Assembly (NCBI GenBank): GCA_964551455.1 | Contig: CAZKDA010000167.1 | Location: forward strand, 1 to 10,535 | Source: JAHDHW01 sp964551455 | GTDB lineage: Bacteria; Bacteroidota; Bacteroidia; Chitinophagales; Saprospiraceae | Reading direction: 5' to 3' | Length of the DNA: 10,535 nucleotides | Part shown: positions 1-6,667 of the stretch, piece by piece | How the letters are laid out: every line of letters begins with the position of its first letter | Position numbering within the stretch: the stretch's first letter is position 1 | Position numbers and translations under genes: made by a program | The notes under the pieces: model-generated | The model's database searches: none | Seen by the model: only the letters and a program-made list of their open reading frames with translations | Told to the model about the DNA's origin: nothing

Positions 1-210
1 CCCGCTCGCGCCACCTCTCTGAGGTGGTGTGCAATATCATCGAGGCCTCTGGCCGGAGTAAATAACCTGCTGTCCCAAAGTCTTCCTTGCTCGGTAAGTT
101 TTTAAAACTTCAACCTGCCTGCTGAGGCAGGGCAGGCAGGCCGCAGTAGCGGCTAATCTCTGATTAGCGAAAGGAGCGTCGCAGCGAAAACCGGGCGCTT
201 TTTTTTATTG
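1..210. other. Hairpin-dense non-coding region, function unknown
   Basis: I see no supportable gene here, but the DNA is packed with short perfect stems: 9-17 pairing with 21-29 (one G-T wobble, core CCACCTC/GAGGTGG, 3-nt loop); GGCC-TCT-GGCC at 44-54; CCTGCCTGC/GCAGGCAGG at 114-140; CCGC-AGTA-GCGG at 141-152; GCTAAT-CTCTG-ATTAGC at 152-168. On the plus strand these are followed by AGCG/CGCT (183-186/196-199) running into eight T residues (199-206), which looks like a weak rho-independent terminator. This could be the 3' part of a structured RNA or the leader or trailer of something left of the window. I cannot match it to tRNA, tmRNA, RNase P or any riboswitch. From 210 to 531 I see only a palindrome copy and a doubtful small ORF. 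Confidence 0.3.
114..140. repeat. Palindromic repeat, CCTGCCTGC type
   Basis: The arms CCTGCCTGC (114-122) and GCAGGCAGG (132-140) pair perfectly over 9 bp with a 9-nt loop. The loop contains GGCAGG, so CCTGCC/GGCAGG (114-119/126-131) is an alternative shorter fold. The left arm resembles those at 267-275 and 7515-7522, suggesting a dispersed palindrome family (REP-like) in this genome. All three copies are intergenic. Confidence 0.6.
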
Positions 211-266
211 AATAGCTTTGAGTTTTGCGGCTTTGATAAGGCCATCAAGCGTATAGAAAATATTCT

Positions 267-295
267 GCCTGCCTGTAAGTCTTCGGCAGACAGGC
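267..295. repeat. Palindromic repeat, CCTGCCTG/CAGACAGG type
   Basis: GCCTGCCTG (267-275) pairs with CAGACAGGC (287-295) over 9 bp with a single mismatch and an 11-nt loop. The right arm, including the preceding GG, is the same as in the copy at 7515-7534 (GGCAGACAGG), so the two are recognisably one element about 7.2 kb apart. Function is unknown. Confidence 0.55.
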
Positions 296-348
296 GTCAA
301 ATTTGAAATCACAAAGCAATACCAAATGGATACTTTGACCAAAACGGA

Positions 349-450
349 TCAATCATCTTCGCGAAAGCTATTTTCGTTGTCGGAGATTATTTCCCAATTG
401 AGTGCGGCGGTTCCGGCCAGGAGGATAAGGACGAGCAATTGTGTTTCCAT
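349..450 (-). CDS. Doubtful 33-aa hydrophobic small ORF
   Basis: An ATG at 450 opens a 33-codon frame beginning METQLLVLILLAG, with a hydrophobic stretch at residues 5-15 and an acidic tail ending in REDD before TGA at 349-351. It could be a small membrane peptide. It lies about 80 bp downstream of the large T9SS gene on the same strand. I see no good ribosome binding site and no TAnnTTTG box. The same frame continues after the TGA for 47 codons to TAA at 205-207, with a protein-like stretch FYTLDGLIKAAKLKAIQ at the end, so it may instead be the remnant of a longer decayed gene. Chance is a fair explanation for either reading. Confidence 0.18.
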   Translation of the reverse strand: METQLLVLILLAGTAALNWEIISDNENSFREDD

Positions 451-531
451 GGTGTTCGATTTTCAAGTCTGGTGTAACTGAAACAGTCTTACGGCAATCC
501 TTGAAAAGAGTTCAGAAATATGTGTTTTTTT

Positions 532-3500
532 TTAATCTAAAAAAATGATCTTCCTGGTCTGCGGAGCTTCATGGCCGATATTCAACTGAACGAAATACAC
601 GCCGCTTTCTTTAAATATTGTCTTTTCCAATTGAATTTGGCTTTGCCCTTTCGATAGCTGCTTTTCTATAAAATGGATCGTTTCACCTTTCAAATCAAAA
701 ATCGTCACTTGAGCGAAGGTTTCGTTTTCTACATCGAATTGCAAAGTCGTTTCTTCGCTGAAAGGATTAGGGAAAATGTCAATGGCAGGATCAGATCCGG
801 TGGTTTTGTCATCCGGATTTTTTATTTCAAAGCCGATGTCCATGATCTGGAGATATCCGTTGTAAGCCTCTTTGGTTGTCAGGCTCGATGAAACGGCAAT
901 TGCTTCGCTCAGCTTGATGTCGGTTAACGCGCTGAATTTCAATGCGAAAAGCGATTCGTGAGGAGGAAATTCTACAGGTTCAATGTCGTTCCAACTCACC
1001 GTGATCCGGCCTTTGTCCAGATATTTAAAACCAAAATTTTCCTCGCTGATGTTATTTAAAATCCCTTTTTCAAAACCCTCAAATCGCAAAGCATCGGCAT
1101 CGAACTCAATGGTAAACTGGAAACCGATAATGTTTTCTTTAAGGTTTGTTTGAAAAGGAATAATGACCTCGCTACCCTTCCGGGCTTGTTGGTCGTCGGT
1201 ATAAAGAAAGAGCGTATCCTCGAAATTTCGATCTTCAGCCAAACCAAAGTCATTGGGATTAGCGCTTCCATTTACATCGCCTATTTTAATTCCGATGAAG
1301 TTTGCCATGTCGTTTCCGGTCACATTCGGCAAATCGAGATAATGTGGCGGATCTTCAGTGAGTGGATTTTCGGGATCGAAAAACACATAATTTTCAGGTA
1401 CAAACCGCCAGGAATCGTTATCCGGAAATTCATCGGCGATGAAAAGGATCACCTGCCGCATGTTCACCAGGTCGAAAGCTGTTACTGCATCCGAGCGATT
1501 TACATCCGCTGCAATGATCTTGTACGGCGAATCCAACGCTTCAATAAAAAGAATATGCCTTTGGATATTGACGATATCGATGGTAGTAACACCATTGCGG
1601 ATATTAATATCTTTTGTTGGAACCAGGGTACAGTCCGCTCCAAAAGGTACTTCAAAATCAAAATTGCCGTTAGCCAGCATTTCATCCGTAACTTCACCAT
1701 TCAAATTTACTAACACCGAATCGACATTTTCTCCATTTTCAGTTTTTATCATTCCGGCCAATGGCACAAGGTTCGGCATTTGTGAAAAGTCGATGGAATC
1801 GAGTGGATACGTGAGTAGCGAGCGCCCGAAAGTAGCGGCGATCAATTCATTTTTTCCAACATTCCAATCGATATCATACACTGGCACATAGGGAAAATTG
1901 GAACCCAGCCGCTCCCAGGAACCGCCCCCATCCAAAGTACCGAAAACGCCTCCGTCGGTCGCGACAAAAATAACCTGGTTGCCATATCCCGGAAGGACGA
2001 CGATGTTATTAATGGCCAACTGTGGAAGGTCGCCGGAAATGTCCTGCCATGTAGTTCCATTGTCCGTAGAGTAATGAATATGCGGAATAAAATCGTTTGA
2101 TCTGTAACCGGAATGACCAACGAATACATGGCTTGCCGAATCAGGCGATGCTATGATTGAAGTGACATAGCGGTTGGGCAAGCCTGCATGGATAGAATCC
2201 CAGGTTGTGCCGCCGTCGAGCGTTCTCCAGACATTGCCATCGGTAGTGCCCACGTAGAGAAAATCGGCGTTTACAGGAGATTCCGCCAAAGTGGAAATCG
2301 TATGAAAATTATTGCCATAAATGATGGAATCCGTGAGGTCGCCACTGATGGTTGACCAGAGCGGGTAACCATCTTCTTCACTTCTGTAAACGCGGTAAGT
2401 GCCTGTATATAAAACATTCGGGTTGTGGCTGCTCATAATGTACTGCATATCCCAATTCCTTCGGTCGCTGAAGTTGATGCCATTGGTAGCGTTGAAAAAA
2501 CCACTGGCAGCATTGAGTTTCATCATAATATTGCCGTTTTGGGTTTCGGCATACATGACATCCGGATCGGTGGGATGAAATGCGACCTGGAAGCCATCAC
2601 CGCCCAGCAGATGATCCCAGTCGTTGATCGTTTGGGCATTTCCTGCCTGAGTGCCATTGTCCTGTGTTCCTCCGTAATAAGTATTGATCTGGTGCGGATT
2701 ATAAGCCGTGCGGTAAAACTGGGTTGCCGGGATGTTTTCAATATCCACCCACAGGTTGGTTCCCTGGTTGCGTTTGTACATGCCGCCGTCGGTGCCGAGG
2801 TAGGCATCGCCATTGATCAAAACGAGGTCGTGGTTATCCACATGCGGAGCATTCGGGCCGGTGATCGGGGCAGCCCGCGACCAGCTATTCCCGCCATTTG
2901 GGGTAGTCCACAAATTTACACCCAGCAGGTAAAGACGGTTATCGTTGCCCGGATCGACTCTCAACTGACCAAAATACCAGCCGAATCCGCCGAGGGCATT
3001 GGTGCTCAAACCCGTCGAAGAACTGGTGTTGATCGCATTCCAGTTTTGTCCCCCGTCAATGCTTTTATAAATACCATGAAGCTGATGTCCTGTATTGACA
3101 TACATCGCAAAAATGACATCGGGATTTGAGCCTGACATGGCCAGGCCGATCCTTCCCAGTTCCCCGGAGGGCAATCCGTTGGTTAGTTGCAACCAGGAAT
3201 TCCCGCCATCAGTTGATTTGAAAATTTTAGCGTTGGGGCCTGAAACGATAGACTCCATGTTGTTCCGGATCCTGTCCCAACTGGCTGCATAAATGATCTG
3301 CGGGTTGTTTGGGTTCAGTAAAAAATCAACAATACCCGCCTGATCGCTGACAAAGAGTATTTGCGACCAGGTATTTCCGCCGTCGATGGATTTGTACAAC
3401 CCGCGGTCATTGTTCCGCTCGAATGGCAAACCGAGACAGGAGACATAAATGATGTCAGAATTTGTGGGATCGACGATGATCTTTGAAACGATCCGCTGTT

Positions 3501-4080
3501 CGGTCAGGCCAAGATGCTGCCAGGTCATCCCGCCGTCTGTGCTTTTATACACGCCATCGCCGATGAAAGGATAGCCCGTAACTTTGGGGTCGCCGGTGCC
3601 TGCGTAAACGATATCCGGGTTGACGGGATCGAGGGTTATATCGCCGATGGCAAGGTAAGGTTGGTCGTCAAAGATGGGATTCCAGGTGGTTCCGCCATCC
3701 GTGGTTTTGAAAATGCCGCCACCTGAAAAACCGGCATAAATAATATCGTCGTTTCCGGGATGAACAGCAATGGCGTTGATCCGCGCTCCGGCGTTGCCCG
3801 GCCCCTGAGTAGTCCATTCGGCATCAAAACCTTCAAACGCAACTGATCTGCTATGCGCAAGCAATTTCACATCTTCCAAAGCTTGTTGGTAAGCATCGAT
3901 GTCGAAAGTCCTGTCGGGAAAACTGCGTTGAAAGAAGAAGTTGTCGCCAGGATAATTTTTTAGCTCCAGCTTATCTTTTTTTTCAGTAACAGGAATTTCA
4001 TTTTTTGTATTAAAAATTTGGAGGATCAAAAATCCTGCTGCGAGGGTGAGCATGAGGGCGAGTAGGTATATGTTCTTCAT
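532..4080 (-). CDS. T9SS-secreted BNR/sortilin-like propeller protein with dockerin and cohesin-like modules
   Basis: A 1182-aa exported protein. Residues 4-22 are hydrophobic and act as a signal peptide or anchor; no clear cleavage site is visible. About nine Asp-box (BNR) motifs of the form S/T-x-D-G-G-x-x-W follow, near residues 125, 179, 230, 288, 339, 393, 619, 670 and 714. They indicate sortilin/VPS10- or sialidase-like beta-propellers spanning roughly 90-760. Residues 770-822 resemble a carboxypeptidase-regulatory-like fold. Residues 823-885 contain two dockerin-like calcium loops (DINIRNGVTTIDIVNIQRHI and ADVNRSDAVTAFDLVNMR), with GDVNGSANPND near 934. Residues 968-1075 look like a cohesin domain (GFQFTIEFDADALRFEGF, then ITVSWND and LFALKFSA). 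Residues 1099-1182 form a T9SS type A sorting domain (DIFPNPF ... GVYFVQL ... KIIFLD). The protein is expected to cross the outer membrane and be surface-attached or released. The substrate is unknown; Asp boxes alone do not prove glycosidase activity. It is transcribed alone, 169 bp after the M50 gene. Confidence 0.93.
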   Translation of the reverse strand: MKNIYLLALMLTLAAGFLILQIFNTKNEIPVTEKKDKLELKNYPGDNFFFQRSFPDRTFDIDAYQQALEDVKLLAHSRSVAFEGFDAEWTTQGPGNAGARINAIAVHPGNDDIIYAGFSGGGIFKTTDGGTTWNPIFDDQPYLAIGDITLDPVNPDIVYAGTGDPKVTGYPFIGDGVYKSTDGGMTWQHLGLTEQRIVSKIIVDPTNSDIIYVSCLGLPFERNNDRGLYKSIDGGNTWSQILFVSDQAGIVDFLLNPNNPQIIYAASWDRIRNNMESIVSGPNAKIFKSTDGGNSWLQLTNGLPSGELGRIGLAMSGSNPDVIFAMYVNTGHQLHGIYKSIDGGQNWNAINTSSSTGLSTNALGGFGWYFGQLRVDPGNDNRLYLLGVNLWTTPNGGNSWSRAAPITGPNAPHVDNHDLVLINGDAYLGTDGGMYKRNQGTNLWVDIENIPATQFYRTAYNPHQINTYYGGTQDNGTQAGNAQTINDWDHLLGGDGFQVAFHPTDPDVMYAETQNGNIMMKLNAASGFFNATNGINFSDRRNWDMQYIMSSHNPNVLYTGTYRVYRSEEDGYPLWSTISGDLTDSIIYGNNFHTISTLAESPVNADFLYVGTTDGNVWRTLDGGTTWDSIHAGLPNRYVTSIIASPDSASHVFVGHSGYRSNDFIPHIHYSTDNGTTWQDISGDLPQLAINNIVVLPGYGNQVIFVATDGGVFGTLDGGGSWERLGSNFPYVPVYDIDWNVGKNELIAATFGRSLLTYPLDSIDFSQMPNLVPLAGMIKTENGENVDSVLVNLNGEVTDEMLANGNFDFEVPFGADCTLVPTKDINIRNGVTTIDIVNIQRHILFIEALDSPYKIIAADVNRSDAVTAFDLVNMRQVILFIADEFPDNDSWRFVPENYVFFDPENPLTEDPPHYLDLPNVTGNDMANFIGIKIGDVNGSANPNDFGLAEDRNFEDTLFLYTDDQQARKGSEVIIPFQTNLKENIIGFQFTIEFDADALRFEGFEKGILNNISEENFGFKYLDKGRITVSWNDIEPVEFPPHESLFALKFSALTDIKLSEAIAVSSSLTTKEAYNGYLQIMDIGFEIKNPDDKTTGSDPAIDIFPNPFSEETTLQFDVENETFAQVTIFDLKGETIHFIEKQLSKGQSQIQLEKTIFKESGVYFVQLNIGHEAPQTRKIIFLD

Positions 4081-4121
4081 CTTGAATTATAATTTGTAAG
4101 TTCATGCGGTGGATCATTTTG

Positions 4122-4173
4122 AATCCAATTGAAATCAACGATAGTTCGCAATATTTTCAGTTTCAATTGGATT
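4122..4173. promoter_or_regulatory. Perfect 13-bp inverted repeat in the leader of the T9SS gene
   Basis: AATCCAATTGAAA (4122-4134) and TTTCAATTGGATT (4161-4173) are exact reverse complements separated by 26 nt. The repeat lies between the candidate -7 box (4185-4192) and the start codon at 4080. It would therefore form a long-looped stem close to the 5' end of the mRNA, or act as two inverted protein-binding half-sites about 39 bp centre to centre. Each arm also contains the small palindrome CAATTG. The repeat is directly visible; its regulatory role is inference. Confidence 0.5.
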
Positions 4174-4184
4174 TTCCGCCTGAA

Positions 4185-4192
4185 CAAAAATA
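4185..4192 (-). promoter_or_regulatory. Candidate Bacteroidota -7 box for the T9SS gene
   Basis: On the minus strand this reads TATTTTTG, matching the TAnnTTTG -7 consensus of Bacteroidota primary sigma factor promoters. I see no clear TTTG at the usual -33 spacing, so it is a half-match. If used, transcription would start near 4180, giving a leader of about 100 nt that includes the inverted repeat at 4122-4173. Confidence 0.35.
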
Positions 4193-4249
4193 AGGTTATT
4201 TGAAGTGAAAATACGAAAATTAACCCTAAATGATCGCCGATGCCGGCAC

Positions 4250-4933
4250 TTACCGGTTTTTTAAGATCATCCGAAAATTGAAAAAGCACAGCACGAGTAC
4301 GATGGTCAGCCAGATATACATCCACACTGTCGCCGGGATGATCACGAACAATTCGGCATAAGCCTGGAGATCAGATGAAGGCCCAACATTAAAATCCTGG
4401 ACGATGTAAATGATGGAAGCCAGTCCCAAAAACATCAAAGCCTCAGAAGCGAAAACTGTTTTGTTAGCTAAAAAATACAAAGCCAGTGCAAAGACGATCA
4501 GCATACCTGTGGTGAAAAAGGAATTGAACCAGAACACCGAGCTGACCAGCATCGTCGAAGCTAAAATGTACAAGGTGATCTTCGCTGCCTGTGGTTTTTT
4601 AACACCAATATAAAACAACAAATTTCCCAAAATGGCGCTCCCGATATATCCACCCGTCAGGATGATCGCCCGCGAACCACCCATTGTTTTGGTAAAGCCG
4701 CTACCGTCTTCGCTGACCTGCAATGCCAGTACAGTTCCGCCCGTGAGGATCGCACCAAGTGCATGGCCGAACTCATGTAAAAAAGTAACAAGCAGGACGA
4801 TGGGGTACAAAATGATCTTCCCCGCTTTTCCGCCGAAATATTGCAAACCCAGATAAATCGCAAGGATCAAAATGATATGAAAAAACGTATTGTTTTTTTT
4901 GTGGAAAACAGATTGTGGGCTGGATCGCTTCAT
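4250..4933 (-). CDS. M50B-like integral membrane zinc metalloprotease
   Basis: A 227-aa membrane protein with about six to seven hydrophobic segments (roughly 17-30, 40-60, 88-110, 119-136, 142-156, 163-178, 194-216). The segment VTFLHEFGHALGAILTGG carries the HExxH zinc motif (H53, E54, H57), followed by GG, typical of the M50B-like family (Peptidase_M50B). A third metal ligand could be D188 in GPSSDLQAYAEL, which fits the C-terminal Asp motif of that family; this assignment is inference. I chose the ATG at 4933. A longer reading needs a TTG at 4957 that overlaps the upstream stop and adds only eight unremarkable residues. The start lies 13 bp after the thioesterase stop, so the two are probably co-transcribed. 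M50 relatives cleave within membranes, but M50B-like members are largely uncharacterised and no substrate can be inferred from the neighbours. Confidence 0.82.
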   Translation of the reverse strand: MKRSSPQSVFHKKNNTFFHIILILAIYLGLQYFGGKAGKIILYPIVLLVTFLHEFGHALGAILTGGTVLALQVSEDGSGFTKTMGGSRAIILTGGYIGSAILGNLLFYIGVKKPQAAKITLYILASTMLVSSVFWFNSFFTTGMLIVFALALYFLANKTVFASEALMFLGLASIIYIVQDFNVGPSSDLQAYAELFVIIPATVWMYIWLTIVLVLCFFNFRMILKNR

Positions 4934-4946
4934 GCCGGAATCGTTA

Positions 4947-5471
4947 TCAATTGGCAAACAATAGTTTCAGGTTTTTGGCATCATCGGGTTTCATTCTGCC
5001 GCTGAGGATGAGGCGAAGCTCTCTGCGCCTCATCGCGCTGTCATATAATTGTTGTTCTTCGCGGGTAAGCGGGATCACCTGCGGCACTTGCTTAGGCTTT
5101 CCGGTTTCGTCGTCGATGGCTACAAAAGTGAAGTAGGCGTGGTTGCTCATCCTGGAATCTCCTCCTTTCATATTTGAGGTAAACACTTCGACGTATATTT
5201 CTACCGATGTGTTAAAAGCCCTTGACACCGAAGCTTTTATGGTGACCACTTCGCCCATTTTGATAGCCGTTGTAAACGATACATGGTCAACGGACGCGGT
5301 GACGACGTGCGCTTCGCAATGTTTTCCTGCACATACGCCGCTGGCCACATCCATCCACCGCATGAGGTTTCCACCCATCAGGTTGTTCAACGGATTGGTG
5401 TCGTTGGGCATCACCACTTCGGTCATGATCGTTTGTGATTCGATTACTTTTTTATCTTTCATTTTGTTCAT
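4947..5471 (-). CDS. Hotdog-fold acyl-CoA thioesterase
   Basis: A 174-aa cytoplasmic enzyme of the YciA/BACH-like acyl-CoA thioesterase family, which hydrolyses acyl-CoA to free fatty acid and CoA. The hotdog domain spans about residues 10-125. The family pattern NPLNNLMGGNLMRWMDVAS (26-44) carries the GG turn (33-34) and the likely catalytic D41 on the hotdog helix. The next conserved stretches are VTASVDHVSF (57-66), GEVVTIKASV and TSVEIYVEV. The C-terminal tail of about 40 residues (LTREEQQLYDSAMRRRELRL onward) is predicted helical. I chose the ATG at 5471; M4 (5462) is also possible, whereas starting at 5513 would add 14 unrelated residues and place the start upstream of the probable promoter box. 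The M50 gene follows after 13 bp. Substrate chain length cannot be told from sequence. Confidence 0.88.
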   Translation of the reverse strand: MNKMKDKKVIESQTIMTEVVMPNDTNPLNNLMGGNLMRWMDVASGVCAGKHCEAHVVTASVDHVSFTTAIKMGEVVTIKASVSRAFNTSVEIYVEVFTSNMKGGDSRMSNHAYFTFVAIDDETGKPKQVPQVIPLTREEQQLYDSAMRRRELRLILSGRMKPDDAKNLKLLFAN

Positions 5472-5501
5472 TTTTAAAAATATTACCCTGGTTTGGTGGC
5501 A

Positions 5502-5509
5502 CAAAATTA
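5502..5509 (-). promoter_or_regulatory. Candidate Bacteroidota -7 box for the thioesterase-M50 unit
   Basis: On the minus strand this reads TAATTTTG, an exact match to TAnnTTTG. It lies about 30 bp before the thioesterase ATG (5471), giving a short leader of about 25 nt. No convincing -33 TTTG is visible. The position supports the thioesterase and M50 genes being a unit separate from the TPR gene upstream. Confidence 0.45.
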
Positions 5510-5578
5510 TCATTCCGGCGGGTAATCCCGGAATTATGAATTGCTGTTTTAAAAAATAATTGTGAACCAGGCATGCAC

Positions 5579-6229
5579 TTAATCCCTTGGCGAAATTTTA
5601 CGATTGACCTCCAGGCAATGTTCTGCCAAAAGCCAGAGTACTTCGTTATCGTGGTCGAGGGTATATCCCAGCGATTTTGCCATGAACAGATCTTTGCAAG
5701 CCTTGTCTTTCTGATTTTTAGCCAGGAAAACCAAAGCCCTGTTTTTGTAGGCGTAAGCATTCGCAGAAGCCAGTTGGATAGAAAAATTGATGTCTTCGAG
5801 GGCTTCTTCGAGCAAACCAAACTGGTATTTGATAAAGCCACGGTTATTATATAATATGCCAATTTCAGGGTTGGACTTGATCAGGTCATTGTAAATTTTC
5901 AACGCCGGTTCGAATCTTTCGGATTTTATGGCCAGGTAACCGATGTTGCTCAGGGTGATCAGATTATCTTCATTGTTTTTCAATGCTTTGTTGAGTAANN
6001 NNNNNNNNNNNNNNNNNNNNNNNNNNNNNNNNNNNNNNNNNNNNNNNNNNNNNNNNNNNNNNNNNNNNNNNNNNNNNNNNNNNNNNNNNNNNNNNNNNAT
6101 GGCTTCCCTGTAATTATTGCTTTGGCTGGCCTGCTCGGCAAGTTTGAGATACCGCTGTTCTGATTGAGCAGTCAGCGAAAAAGAATTGAACAAAAGAAGG
6201 AAGAAAAAAAGCCGGACTGTCACATTCAT
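5579..6229 (-). CDS. TPR-repeat exported protein, interrupted by an assembly gap
   Basis: The N-terminus (MNVTVRLFFFLLLFNSFSL, then TAQSEQ) is a signal peptide with likely cleavage around residue 21, followed by the beginning of a helical repeat (YLKLAEQASQSNNYREA). About 34 residues fall in the 100-N gap. After it come at least three tetratricopeptide repeats: about 90-122 (SNIGYLAIKSERFEPALKIY), 124-157 (YNNRGFIKYQFGLLEEALED) and 158-190 (YKNRALVFLAKNQKDKACKD). TPR arrays bind other proteins; the signal peptide suggests a periplasmic or envelope site. The start ATG shares its A with the TGA of the preceding gene (TGATG), implying translational coupling. The two sides of the gap are in the same frame only if the gap is 100 bases modulo 3. 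Since 100 N is a standard placeholder, true length and continuity are uncertain. Confidence 0.72.
   Translation of the reverse strand: MNVTVRLFFFLLLFNSFSLTAQSEQRYLKLAEQASQSNNYREAXXXXXXXXXXXXXXXXXXXXXXXXXXXXXXXXXXLLNKALKNNEDNLITLSNIGYLAIKSERFEPALKIYNDLIKSNPEIGILYNNRGFIKYQFGLLEEALEDINFSIQLASANAYAYKNRALVFLAKNQKDKACKDLFMAKSLGYTLDHDNEVLWLLAEHCLEVNRKISPRD
5999..6098. other. Assembly gap of exactly 100 N
   Basis: One hundred unknown bases lie inside the TPR gene. Exactly 100 is the usual placeholder for a scaffold gap of unknown size, so distances across it should not be trusted. TPR-coding DNA is internally repetitive, which is one plausible reason the assembly broke here. Confidence 0.97.
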
Positions 6230-6627
6230 CAGCGAATCATTACTCCTCGTTTGTTAATGAAAGGGATCAGGGTGAAATTTATCTCAGAAATACTTCCCTG
6301 TACAAATACGTATTTTTTGTCGTACATGTAACCATCATAATTAAAACTCACCCAATATTCATTCGTGATGCCAAAAAGTTTAGTTTGGATAGGTTCGATG
6401 ATCTTGATCTCAAGCGGTCCGATTTCCTCGAAATAATGCCGCAGGATAGTGGTTTTGATCTCCTCGCCTTCCATTTCTCCGTAACCCCGTGAATTGATCA
6501 GCACGGAAGTGATGGGTTCGTCTCTCAGGTTGAGGATGTATGTATTCCACAGATCGTCATCTTTTTCACCCGGTACAATGGCTATCGCCAAGTCCTCTAC
6601 TCTATGTTGCGGAATATCTTTTTTCAT
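6229..6627 (-). CDS. Conserved-looking unknown protein, 132 aa
   Basis: A 132-aa soluble protein starting MKKDIPQHRVEDLAIAIVPG, with no signal peptide, membrane segment or motif I can assign. Notable blocks are WNTYILNLRDEPITSVLINS (27-46), GYGEMEGEEIKT (48-59) and NEYWVSFNYDGYMYDKKYVF (89-108); these alternate as beta-strands and suggest a small mostly-beta fold. I have a vague memory of related Bacteroidota proteins labelled phenylalanyl-tRNA synthetase alpha subunit; nothing here resembles a class II synthetase, so such a label would be wrong. I chose ATG 6627 over an upstream start at 6687 because the latter overlaps lipB and adds a basic, unrelated 20 residues. The gene starts 40 bp after lipB and its TGA overlaps the ATG of the TPR gene by one base, so the three are probably one transcript. 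Function is unknown. Confidence 0.78.
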   Translation of the reverse strand: MKKDIPQHRVEDLAIAIVPGEKDDDLWNTYILNLRDEPITSVLINSRGYGEMEGEEIKTTILRHYFEEIGPLEIKIIEPIQTKLFGITNEYWVSFNYDGYMYDKKYVFVQGSISEINFTLIPFINKRGVMIR

Positions 6628-6667
6628 TTCAATCGGTAAAATATTAATCTTTCTTTTCACATACTTT

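Noticed and set aside
1..65. Possible tRNA or tail of a gene entering from the left
   Set aside because: There is no GGTTCGAATCC-like T-arm or CCA end. Frame 3 reads 20 sense codons to TAA at 63-65, but the first 30 bases form a strong hairpin and nothing identifies a protein.
2425..3129. 234-codon plus-strand open frame inside the large T9SS gene
   Set aside because: It lies wholly antisense to a convincing gene with domain motifs, and its translation shows no recognisable motif. Other long frames at 673-891, 1150-1713 and 1439-1891 are rejected for the same reason.
4228..4252. Terminator after the M50 gene
   Set aside because: The CCGG/CCGG pairing is 4 bp, with no T-run; too weak to call.
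4077..4325. 82-codon minus-strand frame between the T9SS and M50 genes
   Set aside because: It overlaps the 3' end of the M50 gene in another frame and covers the candidate promoter and inverted repeat; no protein-like features are seen.
5519..5535. Terminator between the TPR and thioesterase genes
   Set aside because: The CGGG-ATTA-CCCG stem is only 4 bp and no T-run follows in the minus direction.
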